Shown here one piece after another: positions 32,601 through 38,978 of a DNA stretch of 64,000 nt. The notes under the pieces are model-generated. The model did no database searches and was not told the DNA's origin. It saw nothing but the letters and a program-made list of their open reading frames with translations. Position 1 is the first letter of the stretch, and the number at the start of each line of letters is the position of its first letter. Source of the DNA: Propionibacteriaceae bacterium UBA7704. Its GTDB lineage: Bacteria > Actinomycetota > Actinomycetes > Propionibacteriales > Propionibacteriaceae. The stretch spans positions 149,044 to 213,043 of the forward strand of contig DLGC01000018.1 of the NCBI GenBank assembly GCA_002482525.1, written 5' to 3'. The translations under genes were made by a program, and so were the position numbers.

Positions 32601-34015
32601 TCACCAGCAAGCTGGTTGATCCCTTCGACAATGTGAAGCTGGTGCTGGGCGGTCACATCACCGGAACCGGGGTGGCGGCTCGCAGCCACGGCAACACCAC
32701 CACCTACGGCATCCTCACCGACTATCAGGGACGGGTCTACGGCGGTCAGGAGTACTTCAAGCAACTGAGCATCGACGTTGAGAACGGACTGCTCTATGCG
32801 AACACCTACTCCCCGCTGCTGAACAAGACGACCTCTGAAGGCGCGTGGCACCAATCCATCAGCGAGTCCGCTGTGTCCGGCTTCCACGGCTCCGATTCGG
32901 AGAATTTCGTCCTGGAACTCGACATGGACGCCAACACCACCCGGACCCTGGAGACCGGGTCACTCACACTGGCTGCCGGGGCGCCGACGCAGATCGGCGA
33001 GGTTCAGTCCACTCGCGGAACCCAGCCGGCCGGCGTGGTGTTCACCTCAGTCCAGCCCGACACTTCCTACCAGTGGTACGCCGAACTGACCGATCAAGCC
33101 GGCCACACCACCCGAAGCACCACCTCAACGTTCACCATCGCCACGCCGCAGGTGGTCGCCCCGAGTGCCCCGCAGCAGGTGCAGGCCTCGGCCAGCGGTG
33201 ACACCATCACCGTCACCTGGACGGCTCCGGCCGTCGATGGCGGCGCACCGGTGAGCGCCTATGAGGTGGCACTCAGTGATGGCATCCACTCCGCCACCGT
33301 CACCAACGGCCTCACTGCAGCGCTGACCGGCGTCGCCCCGGGTCACTACACGGCGAGCGTGCGAGCGCAGAACAGTGCCGGTTGGTCGCCGTGGTCGGCG
33401 CCCTCGACCGGGGTCGAGGTGGCGGGCGCAAGCCCGTCGCCGAGCATCACCCCGACTCCGACCACGACTCCGACGTCGGCCACCAAGCAGGCGGTGCTCG
33501 ACCTGCCGTCGACGGTGGTCGGTGGCCAGCGGTTCCTCGCCAAGGCGTACAACCTCGTTCCGGGCGCGACCTACACCGTGCGGCTGGGTTCGGCCACGGT
33601 GTCGACGATCGTGGCTTCACCGGGGGGATCCGGACGCCAATGGGCGACGGTTTCCCGGCGCGTCAAGCCGGGACGCTACACGCTGCGCCTGATGAAGGGC
33701 TCCACGCAGAGCGCCGCGGCCAAGGTGCGGGTGATGCAGAATCCCAAGGTGAGCGTGAAGCCGTCGAGCACCATCATCACCCTGGGGCAGCGCGGGTCGG
33801 CCAAGATCACGGTGAGTGCCGCCGGGACGGTTACCGGCAAAGTCGTGGTCCGCATGGGGAGCTTCCACAAGACCCTTCGACTGCAGAAGGGCGCGACTCG
33901 CGTCGTGCTTCCCACATTCCGTCACACCGGCACCTACAAGCTGTCGGTGACCTACACCGGAACCGTGAACTACCAGCGGCACACCGTCACCAAGACGCTA
34001 CGTGTGAAGCGCTGA
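26639..34015 (+). CDS. Giant secreted multidomain protein with two metallophosphoesterase domains
   Basis: About 2,458 aa from ATG 26639. This start is preferred to TTG 26576 because it places a Sec signal (VALVSLALIVPLQALPAQA) near the N-terminus. Domains in order: two homologous beta-helix modules (about 44-367 and 368-697), each with FTGSIDGMGHTISNL-type motifs; a purple-acid-phosphatase-like Fn3 domain (about 698-790); metallophosphoesterase 1 (about 797-1010) with DIADTQ, QNGDLVEHGG, AGNHDA, NIHKG and EGHDH; a DUF2341 domain (about 1186-1280); a concanavalin/LamG-like region (about 1287-1510); an Ig-like stretch; metallophosphoesterase 2 (about 1800-2060) with HIPDSQ, GDWVN, SWGNHDYE and ANHNC but GGHITG in place of GHxH; a fibronectin III domain (about 2170-2260), a Thr/Pro linker and Ig-like repeats. 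No LPxTG signal is present, so it is probably released or held non-covalently. Likely extracellular phosphate scavenging. Confidence 0.88.
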   Translation: MLQEPAVRPVNLVGHLRRFALVALVSLALIVPLQALPAQAALTGVTGSGTSSDPYQVQTADGLYAIIGEINADPGGYGAATIEVTADLDLAGRDPLPMIDTFTGSIDGMGHTISNLSYAAGAGGHRGMIRQLTGGRVSNLRLSNLAVDNGTSTGFVAGIAVYATNATLSGNSVVKANLKAASAEKVGGLVAESDGCTITDNYVDATIIANEMPAGIASYTKNASTLSRNLVRADLTMLTGGGVNGTKGNDAGMVLGYAGNPNTGVFSSNVALGGTIAYDGRIDGFVGRILGYTGYSGWTATDNLANSDITISGSPVTGPGVLNQHGTDTAAATLAQQATYEALGWDFGTNWAFDTDLGHPVPKYTYSLRGSGTADSPYELTSEFDLEFLAQRLNAGDGAYTAATNIELTSDLDFTGRDPFEGINTFTGTLDGMGHTIANLTYGPSAASARLGFIRALNKGTVRNLTLDAVTAVSTSTTESDFVAGLAVVATDATVDKVSLIGMRLDGAGVEKVSGIAAELRGASSVTNCWVDGSAKAKKMPGGIAGYAHNTSVIKHNLTSMDLTVVNSGNTGTRGVDAGAIVSYPGSGNAVTIEGNVSLDGSITYTGTVTGFVGRILGYYQATGAYAVSVLDKNLANSAITVSGSTVSGTATSQNGADTSAAELAKQSTYEGIGWSFETDWTFDKTLGHPLPKYVRIGDRPNRITATFTADPSTERSFTWYSDLTSDTATVQVSTAKSLEGATTATATRGSGLDGENFYKATITGLTPGERYYYRVGDSAMGVWGSIGTFLTSDGHSDFSFVDIADTQAQNLTEAGLSAATIAKSLSAVPAAQFLMQNGDLVEHGGSESDWTNLLTSAQDSLLSTTIAPAAGNHDAPTNGFIDHFAVPAPNGQSTTAGAYYSFTYNKAHFVVLNTNESASQNLSADQLSWLREDVTKARKDGAQWVIVNIHKGPFTTGNHADDADIIAMRQELLPVMAEVGIDLVLEGHDHVISRSKPLTYDASGVASAKTVKTQNFTEMVNGKRVEYAVKPNGTIFFLPNTGGAKHYSQKSSSSALDLESYLALFDRTGEQATENFAAVRVSENRLTVDVYDIRNQGQPRLFESFGIDRQVSDVDDQIAALPAVDELTAADAAAVAKARTSVDQLTAAQRGALHNEDALRAREAKLRKLSGAVVTDGSQLAWAATDASTRTSVTIRNDTRTVIADQPVRVTLTDTPQVAAHQLAFFAEDGTALPYEAESWNPGGSSVVWVRVPSLAAKAGTTVWAYFGTDQGKNAAAQVWADDYSLVEHFAKNSANGTSFTDSTGKATASVVGADWNTGTDDSGDGTAALGGARLQYSGDIGGGYDRIAISSVVSLTAAQLGAMTGNAPIVAKESQTSDGQVTFWQGIKSSGKLAVRLAGNSFEFGNVDLNHEFDFPANGKPHLITQTYDGMTYSVFLDGAEVLSQMVEYRSTYSDPKVLTTIGDYYTNDGTLASPFRGIAYEVEVAGKAFSPDLEAFRYANYFGDAVRVGALTAKADQNLELVVDDPDGGSQVEAGLVTVTGTLGARAQLTATVAGDQVFSQTVDAGHFGIKVPVNALGDQELLLQASAAGKTSEVRVPLTVVDTKAPAQPAVSDTSDEATTAHTDVALNATPVTDDQESVQTTFYANTAIALNEGNTVVRAGTSSARTPDALTPDSGEVTNELHPTTVGGNKNPYQLYSISLTDDQAAQDQFHLTWSGKADKRRVSALVWNTETSSWQVVATGSSSTGGTVNLDVTATAAENHPVSADHKLTVLIWRGLTSVPFARSDYSAQPDSADFDWGMAHIPDSQLYSQATPDLLTDQLQYVSDTAAERKTQLVVQAGDWVNRPYLSQEYQWKNSEPAMKTLEAAKIPAMISWGNHDYELNRNNSVMMPKYYPMSRFADDLAGSPWTFGGSNGIDNYYYYGTIGGAKILALTVGFFSADNSGDEGLAWAAQVIKDHPAYNVIIANHNCVNTGANNWSNGNITSKLVDPFDNVKLVLGGHITGTGVAARSHGNTTTYGILTDYQGRVYGGQEYFKQLSIDVENGLLYANTYSPLLNKTTSEGAWHQSISESAVSGFHGSDSENFVLELDMDANTTRTLETGSLTLAAGAPTQIGEVQSTRGTQPAGVVFTSVQPDTSYQWYAELTDQAGHTTRSTTSTFTIATPQVVAPSAPQQVQASASGDTITVTWTAPAVDGGAPVSAYEVALSDGIHSATVTNGLTAALTGVAPGHYTASVRAQNSAGWSPWSAPSTGVEVAGASPSPSITPTPTTTPTSATKQAVLDLPSTVVGGQRFLAKAYNLVPGATYTVRLGSATVSTIVASPGGSGRQWATVSRRVKPGRYTLRLMKGSTQSAAAKVRVMQNPKVSVKPSSTIITLGQRGSAKITVSAAGTVTGKVVVRMGSFHKTLRLQKGATRVVLPTFRHTGTYKLSVTYTGTVNYQRHTVTKTLRVKR

Positions 34016-34047
34016 CCTGTTCGCGTCTGACGGCCGCCACTACCGAG

Positions 34048-34087
34048 AAGGCCAGCCGCACCGCCCCAGGACGGTGCGGCTGGCCTT
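34048..34087 (+). terminator. Strong hairpin after the giant phosphoesterase gene
   Basis: AAGGCCAGCCGCACCG (34048-34063) pairs perfectly with CGGTGCGGCTGGCCTT (34072-34087) around an 8-base loop. It begins 33 bases after the stop codon. There is no T-run, as is usual for actinobacterial terminators. Confidence 0.75.
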
Positions 34088-34116
34088 CGGCTCTGCGCTG
34101 CTGTTCGCCGATGATG

Positions 34117-34215
34117 AGTTGGGGTTGGGGATGCCGACGTACATGGTGTCGAGGTATTCCTCGATGCCTTCGGCGGAGCCCTCGCAGCCTAGACCCGACT
34201 GCTTGACGCCACCGA
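34117..34215 (-). pseudogene. 99-bp copy of the 3' end of the succinate-semialdehyde dehydrogenase gene
   Basis: This stretch matches 35473-35571 at 96 of 99 positions, in the same orientation. It encodes the C-terminal residues around QSGLG, EGSAEGIEEYL and YVGIPNPN. The stop codon of the parent is changed (TGA to TCA in the minus-strand reading), and similarity ends sharply on the right at 34215. The DUF2207 gene lies between this copy and the intact gene. Confidence 0.75.
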
Positions 34216-34258
34216 TTCGTGCACAAGGAGTACCGCCGCCGAGGGTGGCAGCCTCGAC

Positions 34259-35359
34259 CTAGTCGCCGAATCCGCCGAAGTCGCCGAACCCGTCGAAGAC
34301 ATCGCTGCCGAAGTCGCTGAGACCCTCCCCGATGCCGTCCAATCCAGGCAGTTCGGCCAGGTTGCCAAAGTCGCCGACCAGGCCGTCGAAGATGCCACCG
34401 CTGCCACTGAGGAGGTCCAACAACAACACGGTGTTGAGCGTGTCATCGAGGACCAGCCAGCTCACGCTGGCGGTATCGGTGAGCATCCCGGCGTTGAGGG
34501 CATCGGCGAACACGCTGCGCCAGTGGTCGACCACACCCAGAACCATGGCGTAGGGCAGATACCGGCTGAACACATCGATGCCGACCTCGAAACGCAACTG
34601 TTCGGCCTCGGCGGTCGCCAGGTACAGCTTGAAGCTCTCGGCCTGCGCCCGGGCCGCCGACCCTTCGGCGCTCATCGTCCGTGCCGGGATTCGGCTACCC
34701 GCCCAGGCGATGAGCCCCGCCACGGCCAGGCCCACGGTGGCGGTATTCCGAAAGAGATAGAGGAACAGCACGCCGCCGCTGATCATGCCGGCCACGCCGA
34801 TCCAGCGGACGATGGCGGCTTGCGAATCGACACCGAGGAACCACCGGCGGGCGGCGGCTTCGCCGTGCAGCACCTGGGTGGCGTGCTGCAGAGCAGACCG
34901 GTTGGCGCGGAACTGGTTCAGCGTCGACGTCGAGCCGGAGGCGAACACCGCGTCCAGCAGCACTCGTTCGGTGGAGGTCAGCTCTTCGCTCGGTGACACC
35001 GGGCTTTGGTGAAGCTCCCAATCCACGGGCTTGGTGGCCGGCGGTTGCAGCACCGGGTGCATCGTGAACCAGCCGCGTCCAGCGAGATCGATCAGGGTCG
35101 CGGAAAGTTCCACCGGATCGACGCGGCCGTCGATGGCGACACCGACCAGCCCAGGGTTCAAGCCATGCGGTGGGGCGAATCGAACCGCGATCGGCGGCTG
35201 CTGCCCGCGCCGGACGCGTCGCCGCAGCGCAGGCTGACCTGGTACCGGCGCCAGCCCCGGCGTGAGCCCGTCGAAGACTTCGTCACCGCGAAACACTCGC
35301 ACCCACACAACGGCCACCACCGCTGCCACCACAAACACTCCGCCGACAACAATCTCCAC
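34259..35359 (-). CDS. DUF2207-family membrane protein, short form
   Basis: A 366-aa protein starting with a transmembrane helix (EIVVGGVFVVAAVVAVVWV). It corresponds to the C-terminal half of DUF2207 (YciQ-like) proteins, with the conserved AIDGRVDPVELSATLIDLA, GRGWFTMHP and SAEGSAARAQAESFKLYLAT blocks, a pair of helices at about 200-235 and a Gly/Phe/Asp-rich end (GFGDFGGFGD). Full-length relatives carry a signal peptide and an extracytoplasmic domain before this point. Here these are missing, so the gene is N-terminally truncated or a natural short form. It lies between the two copies of the dehydrogenase 3' end. Function unknown. Confidence 0.7.
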   Translation of the reverse strand: MEIVVGGVFVVAAVVAVVWVRVFRGDEVFDGLTPGLAPVPGQPALRRRVRRGQQPPIAVRFAPPHGLNPGLVGVAIDGRVDPVELSATLIDLAGRGWFTMHPVLQPPATKPVDWELHQSPVSPSEELTSTERVLLDAVFASGSTSTLNQFRANRSALQHATQVLHGEAAARRWFLGVDSQAAIVRWIGVAGMISGGVLFLYLFRNTATVGLAVAGLIAWAGSRIPARTMSAEGSAARAQAESFKLYLATAEAEQLRFEVGIDVFSRYLPYAMVLGVVDHWRSVFADALNAGMLTDTASVSWLVLDDTLNTVLLLDLLSGSGGIFDGLVGDFGNLAELPGLDGIGEGLSDFGSDVFDGFGDFGGFGD

Positions 35360-35390
35360 GCCTCACATCCTTGCGGACGTGTCAAAACGT

Positions 35391-35458
35391 CGAGCGCTCC
35401 CGTTTCGGTCGTTCGCTCCGCCCTAGGACGGACCTCATGACACAAACGGGAGCGCTCG
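35391..35458. terminator. Perfect 15-bp inverted repeat with 38-base loop
   Basis: CGAGCGCTCCCGTTT (35391-35405) pairs with AAACGGGAGCGCTCG (35444-35458). The loop itself contains a short CCG/CGG stem. It sits between the dehydrogenase stop and the DUF2207 start, both on the minus strand, and is likely the terminator of the former. Confidence 0.55.
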
Positions 35459-35470
35459 GCGTGATGGGGA

Positions 35471-36931
35471 TCAGTTGGGGTTGGGGATTCCGACGTACAT
35501 GGTTTCGAGGTATTCCTCGATGCCTTCGGCGGAGCCCTCGCGGCCTAGACCCGACTGCTTGACGCCACCGAAGGGGGCTGCGGGGTTGGAGACCACACCG
35601 GAGTTGATGCCGAGCATGCCGGACTCGATGCGCTCCGGCAGCCGCAGCGCCCGAGACAGGTCACGGGTGAAGGCGTAGGCGATCAAGCCGTACGGGGTGG
35701 AGTTGGCCAAGGCGACCGCTTCATCCTCGGTGGCGAAGGTGGTCACCGGGGCCACCGGGCCAAAGATCTCATTGGTGAACACATCGGCGTCGGTGGGCAC
35801 ATTGGTCAGCACGGTGGGGGCATAGAAGTAGCCGGGACCATCGATCATGGTGCCGCCGGTTACCACGGTGGCGCCCTTGGCGACGGCGTCGCGCACCAGG
35901 TCGTCGACCTTCACACGGCTTTCGGCATCGACAAGCGGGCCGATGTCCACCCCGGGCTCGGTGCCGCGTCCGACGGTCTTGGCGGCCACCTTGGCGGCGA
36001 GCTTCTCGGAGAACTCCGCAGCGACCGACTCGTGCACATAGAAGCGGTTGGCCGCGGTGCAGGCCTCGCCCATATTGCGCAACTTGGCGGCCAGAGCCCC
36101 CTCGACGGCGGCATCGAGGTCGGCGTCCTCGAACACCAAGAAGGGGGCGTTGCCGCCGAGTTCCATCGAGGTGCGCAGCACATTCTCAGCAGCAGCCTGC
36201 AGCAGCCGCTGGCCGACCTCGGTGGAGCCGGTGAACGATAGCTTGCGCAGTCGCGGATCGGCGATGATCGGGCCGGTGGTCGCTCCCGAGCGGGTGGTGG
36301 TGATCACATTGACCACCCCGGCGGGCAGGCCGGCGTCCACCAGGGTCTGGGTGAACAGCAGGGTGGTCAGCGGGGTCAGCGCGGCGGGCTTGATCACCAC
36401 GGTGCAGCCGGCGGCCAACGCCGGGCCGATCTTGCGGGTGGCCATCGCCAGCGGGAAGTTCCACGGCGTGATCAGCAGTGAGGGGCCGACCGGCTTCTTC
36501 AGCACCAGGAAACGAGAGTTACCGTCCGGAGAGGTGGAGTAACGGCCGTTGATGCGGCAGGCCTCCTCGCTGAACCAGCGCAGGAACTCGGCGCCGTAGT
36601 TGACCTCGCCGCGGGCCTCGGTCAGCGACTTGCCCATCTCCATGGTCATGACCAGAGCGAAATCGTCAGCCCTGGCCTGCACCAACTCGAATGCCTTGCG
36701 CAGAATCTCACCGCGTACCCGGGGTGGCGTAGCCGCCCACGACGCCTGCGCAGCCGCGGCTGCGTCCAGGGCCGCCATGCCGTCCTCGGGGGAGGCGTCG
36801 GCCACTGTGGTGAGTTGCTGTCCGGTCGCTGGATCATCGACACCGAAGCGGGCCCCGGTGGATGATTCGCGCCATTCGCCGCCGATGAACAACCCTGTAG
36901 GCAGGGATGCGATCAGTTCGGCTTCGGTCAT
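35471..36931 (-). CDS. gabD: NAD(P)-dependent succinate-semialdehyde dehydrogenase
   Basis: A 486-aa aldehyde dehydrogenase of the GabD group. The NAD-binding region has ITPWNFPLAMATRKIGPALA and FTGSTEVGQRLL. The general base E257 lies in SMELGGNAPF and the catalytic C291 in MGEACTAANRFYVH, with the downstream EIFGPVAPV and the C-terminal NSGVVSNPAAPFGGVKQSG block. It oxidises succinate semialdehyde to succinate, the last step of GABA catabolism. AAGGAG precedes ATG 36931. The gene is divergent from a serine dehydratase gene with a 21-bp palindrome between. The last 99 bp of coding sequence are repeated at 34117-34215. Confidence 0.9.
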   Translation of the reverse strand: MTEAELIASLPTGLFIGGEWRESSTGARFGVDDPATGQQLTTVADASPEDGMAALDAAAAAQASWAATPPRVRGEILRKAFELVQARADDFALVMTMEMGKSLTEARGEVNYGAEFLRWFSEEACRINGRYSTSPDGNSRFLVLKKPVGPSLLITPWNFPLAMATRKIGPALAAGCTVVIKPAALTPLTTLLFTQTLVDAGLPAGVVNVITTTRSGATTGPIIADPRLRKLSFTGSTEVGQRLLQAAAENVLRTSMELGGNAPFLVFEDADLDAAVEGALAAKLRNMGEACTAANRFYVHESVAAEFSEKLAAKVAAKTVGRGTEPGVDIGPLVDAESRVKVDDLVRDAVAKGATVVTGGTMIDGPGYFYAPTVLTNVPTDADVFTNEIFGPVAPVTTFATEDEAVALANSTPYGLIAYAFTRDLSRALRLPERIESGMLGINSGVVSNPAAPFGGVKQSGLGREGSAEGIEEYLETMYVGIPNPN

Positions 36932-37037
36932 TTTCTGCTCCTTTTCGCACAGTTTCTGCTGGCGAAGGTTGGTGATGATGGTCGGTGAAGGTCACCCGGT
37001 GGCGTCCTGCCATCCAAGCGTCCTACGGCGGTGCTGT

Positions 37038-37058
37038 TTGCGCCAGAGTCTGGCGCAA
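37038..37058. promoter_or_regulatory. 21-bp perfect palindrome between gabD and the serine dehydratase gene
   Basis: TTGCGCCAGA (37038-37047), one central G, then TCTGGCGCAA (37049-37058). The perfect dyad in a divergent promoter region looks like a repressor operator, for instance of a GntR- or LacI-type protein. No such regulator is encoded next to it. A terminator is unlikely because both flanking genes point away. Confidence 0.5.
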
Positions 37059-37159
37059 CTTTGCTCGCGGCCGGTGCGAGGCAGCCGCGGCGAGACAGGC
37101 GCGCTTCCGGGGGCTCTGCTGGTGATCGGGTACCGCTGCGCCAGGTGGGGTGCAGGACT

Positions 37160-37165
37160 TAGCCT
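37160..37165 (+). promoter_or_regulatory. -10 box TAGCCT for a leaderless transcript
   Basis: TAGCCT fits TANNNT and ends six bases before ATG 37172, so the mRNA should start at the initiation codon. Confidence 0.5.
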
Positions 37166-37171
37166 GAGGAC

Positions 37172-38545
37172 ATGGCATTGAGTGTCTTCGACCTCTTCCG
37201 GGTCGGAATCGGGCCGTCGTCGTCCCACACCGTCGGTCCCATGAAGGCGGCCCGGCGATTCGTCGATGCGCTCGCCGGTGACGCCGGCGCCCAAACGGTC
37301 GCGAGGGTCAAGGTCGAACTGTTCGGTTCCCTGGGAGCCACCGGGCATGGCCACGGCTCCGTGGCGGCGGTGGTGTTGGGTCTGGCCGGGCACGACCCGG
37401 AGACCGTAGAGCTGGAACTGACCGGCACTGTGCTCGACGAATGCCGTCGCAGCCACACCCTGCAGCTGGCGACCGGTTCTCGGATCGGCTTCGACCCCGA
37501 CCATGACGTGGTGTTGTACCGTCGCCGCTCGCTGCCGGTCCACCCCAACGGGATGATCTTCACCGCAACCGACGCTGCGGGGTCGGTGGTGAGTCAACGC
37601 ACCTACTACTCCGTCGGTGGCGGCTTCGTGCTCGACGACCAGCAGACCGGGCCGGATCGCATCGTGCCCGACACCACAGTGTTGCCCTATGCCTTCGCCT
37701 CAGGCGCGGAGTTGCTCGCCCACTGCGCCGAAACCGGATTCTCGGTAGCGCGTCTGATGCGTCAAAACGAACGGGTCTGGCGCACCGATGACGAGATCGA
37801 CGCGGGCCTGCTGAACATCTGGCAGGTCATGCAGGCCTGCATTCACCGCGGCATGAACACCGAAGGAATGCTCCCCGGCGGATTGCATGTGCCGCGTCGG
37901 GCGCCGGAGCTGCTGCACCGCCTCCAGGCCGCCACCGACACTGACGACCCGTTGCGCGGCCTGGACTGGATCACGCTGTACGCGCTGGCAGTGAACGAGG
38001 AGAACGCCGCCGGCGGACGGGTCGTCACTGCACCCACCAACGGCGCTGCCGGAGTGGTGCCGGCGGTGATCATGTACTACCGGCGCTTCACCCCTGGCGC
38101 CGACGATGCCGGGGTGTTGCGATTCCTGCTGAGTGCTGGTGCCATCGGCGTCGTCATCAAAGAGCTGGCGTCCATTTCTGGCGCCGAAGTGGGCTGTCAG
38201 GGCGAGATCGGTGCCGCCTGTTCAATGGCCGCCGCCGGATTTGCTGCCGCGCTGGGCGGCACCCCGGGCCAGGTGGAGAACGCCGCCGAGATCGGCATGG
38301 AGCACAATCTGGGGCTGACCTGCGATCCGGTCGGCGGCCTGGTGCAGATTCCCTGCATCGAGCGCAATGCGATTGCCGCGGTCAAAGCCGTCACCGCAGC
38401 CCGTACTGCGCTGCGCGGCGACGGTCATCACATCGTCAGCCTGGATTCGGTGCTGAAGACGATGCGCCAAACCGGCGCGGACATGAGCGTCAAATACAAA
38501 GAGACCGCACGGGCGGGGCTGGCCGTCAATGTCATTGAGTGTTAA
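37172..38545 (+). CDS. sdaA: L-serine ammonia-lyase (iron-sulfur, single chain)
   Basis: A 457-aa enzyme with both parts fused: the beta domain (SVFDLFRVGIGPSSSHTVGP) and the alpha domain, with NEENAAGGRVVTAPTNGAAG and the cysteines of the [4Fe-4S] cluster in GCQGEIGAACSMAAAG and LTCDPVGGLVQIPCIERNA. It deaminates L-serine to pyruvate and ammonia. The length matches the family. The start is the ATG at 37172, six bases after a -10 box. It stands alone on the plus strand, divergent from gabD. Confidence 0.93.
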   Translation: MALSVFDLFRVGIGPSSSHTVGPMKAARRFVDALAGDAGAQTVARVKVELFGSLGATGHGHGSVAAVVLGLAGHDPETVELELTGTVLDECRRSHTLQLATGSRIGFDPDHDVVLYRRRSLPVHPNGMIFTATDAAGSVVSQRTYYSVGGGFVLDDQQTGPDRIVPDTTVLPYAFASGAELLAHCAETGFSVARLMRQNERVWRTDDEIDAGLLNIWQVMQACIHRGMNTEGMLPGGLHVPRRAPELLHRLQAATDTDDPLRGLDWITLYALAVNEENAAGGRVVTAPTNGAAGVVPAVIMYYRRFTPGADDAGVLRFLLSAGAIGVVIKELASISGAEVGCQGEIGAACSMAAAGFAAALGGTPGQVENAAEIGMEHNLGLTCDPVGGLVQIPCIERNAIAAVKAVTAARTALRGDGHHIVSLDSVLKTMRQTGADMSVKYKETARAGLAVNVIEC

Positions 38546-38591
38546 CGTCCACCGGCGAGATGTTGGAGAGCGCTGTTCGCGAAATTCGTCA

Positions 38592-38597
38592 TAGGAT
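38592..38597 (+). promoter_or_regulatory. -10 box TAGGAT for a leaderless transcript
   Basis: TAGGAT ends six bases before ATG 38604, the same spacing as before the serine dehydratase gene. Confidence 0.45.
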
Positions 38598-38603
38598 CCA
38601 ACC

Positions 38604-38900
38604 ATGATCAAAGAACCGCGAGTCTTGGAGTTTCTCGGAATCCTGGGTCTGATAGGCCTGGTCGTCTTCATGTTGAATCTGGTGGTCACGATGACGGGCG
38701 CTACTGAGATCAATATCCTGCTGTTCTATGCCACTGTTGTTGTGATCGCAGTCGGCGCTGTTGCCGGTATCGGAATTCTTGTGGTCAACCGCGTGGAGAT
38801 CCGGCAGAACCTCATCCTCGAACAGCTGGACGAGGTGAAGCGCGGCCAGACGGAACTGGCGGCAAAGGTGGCTTCGATGCCGGAGCTTCCGCAGGCGTGA
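38604..38900 (+). CDS. Hypothetical membrane protein, 98 aa
   Basis: Two transmembrane helices (about 8-30 and 37-60) are followed by a charged amphipathic helix (NRVEIRQNLILEQLDEVKRG, then QTELAAKVA) that may form a short coiled coil on the cytoplasmic side. I do not recognise the family. It probably has its own promoter and starts leaderless. Codon use is like that of its neighbours, which supports a genuine gene. Confidence 0.6.
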   Translation: MIKEPRVLEFLGILGLIGLVVFMLNLVVTMTGATEINILLFYATVVVIAVGAVAGIGILVVNRVEIRQNLILEQLDEVKRGQTELAAKVASMPELPQA

Positions 38901-38944
38901 ACGCCTCCCGCTGATCGGCACCTGAGCGACGGGCCATGAACCCC

Positions 38945-38950
38945 TAGACT
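38945..38950 (+). promoter_or_regulatory. -10 box TAGACT for the aldo/keto reductase gene
   Basis: TAGACT lies 28 bases before ATG 38979, leaving a short leader that contains AAAGGAG. Confidence 0.45.
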
Positions 38951-38978
38951 GGTTCGACCAGCAAAGGAGCTCGTCACC

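Noticed and set aside
36932..37171. Serine- or glycine-responsive riboswitch before sdaA
   Set aside because: The -10 box predicts a transcript starting at the ATG, leaving no leader to fold.
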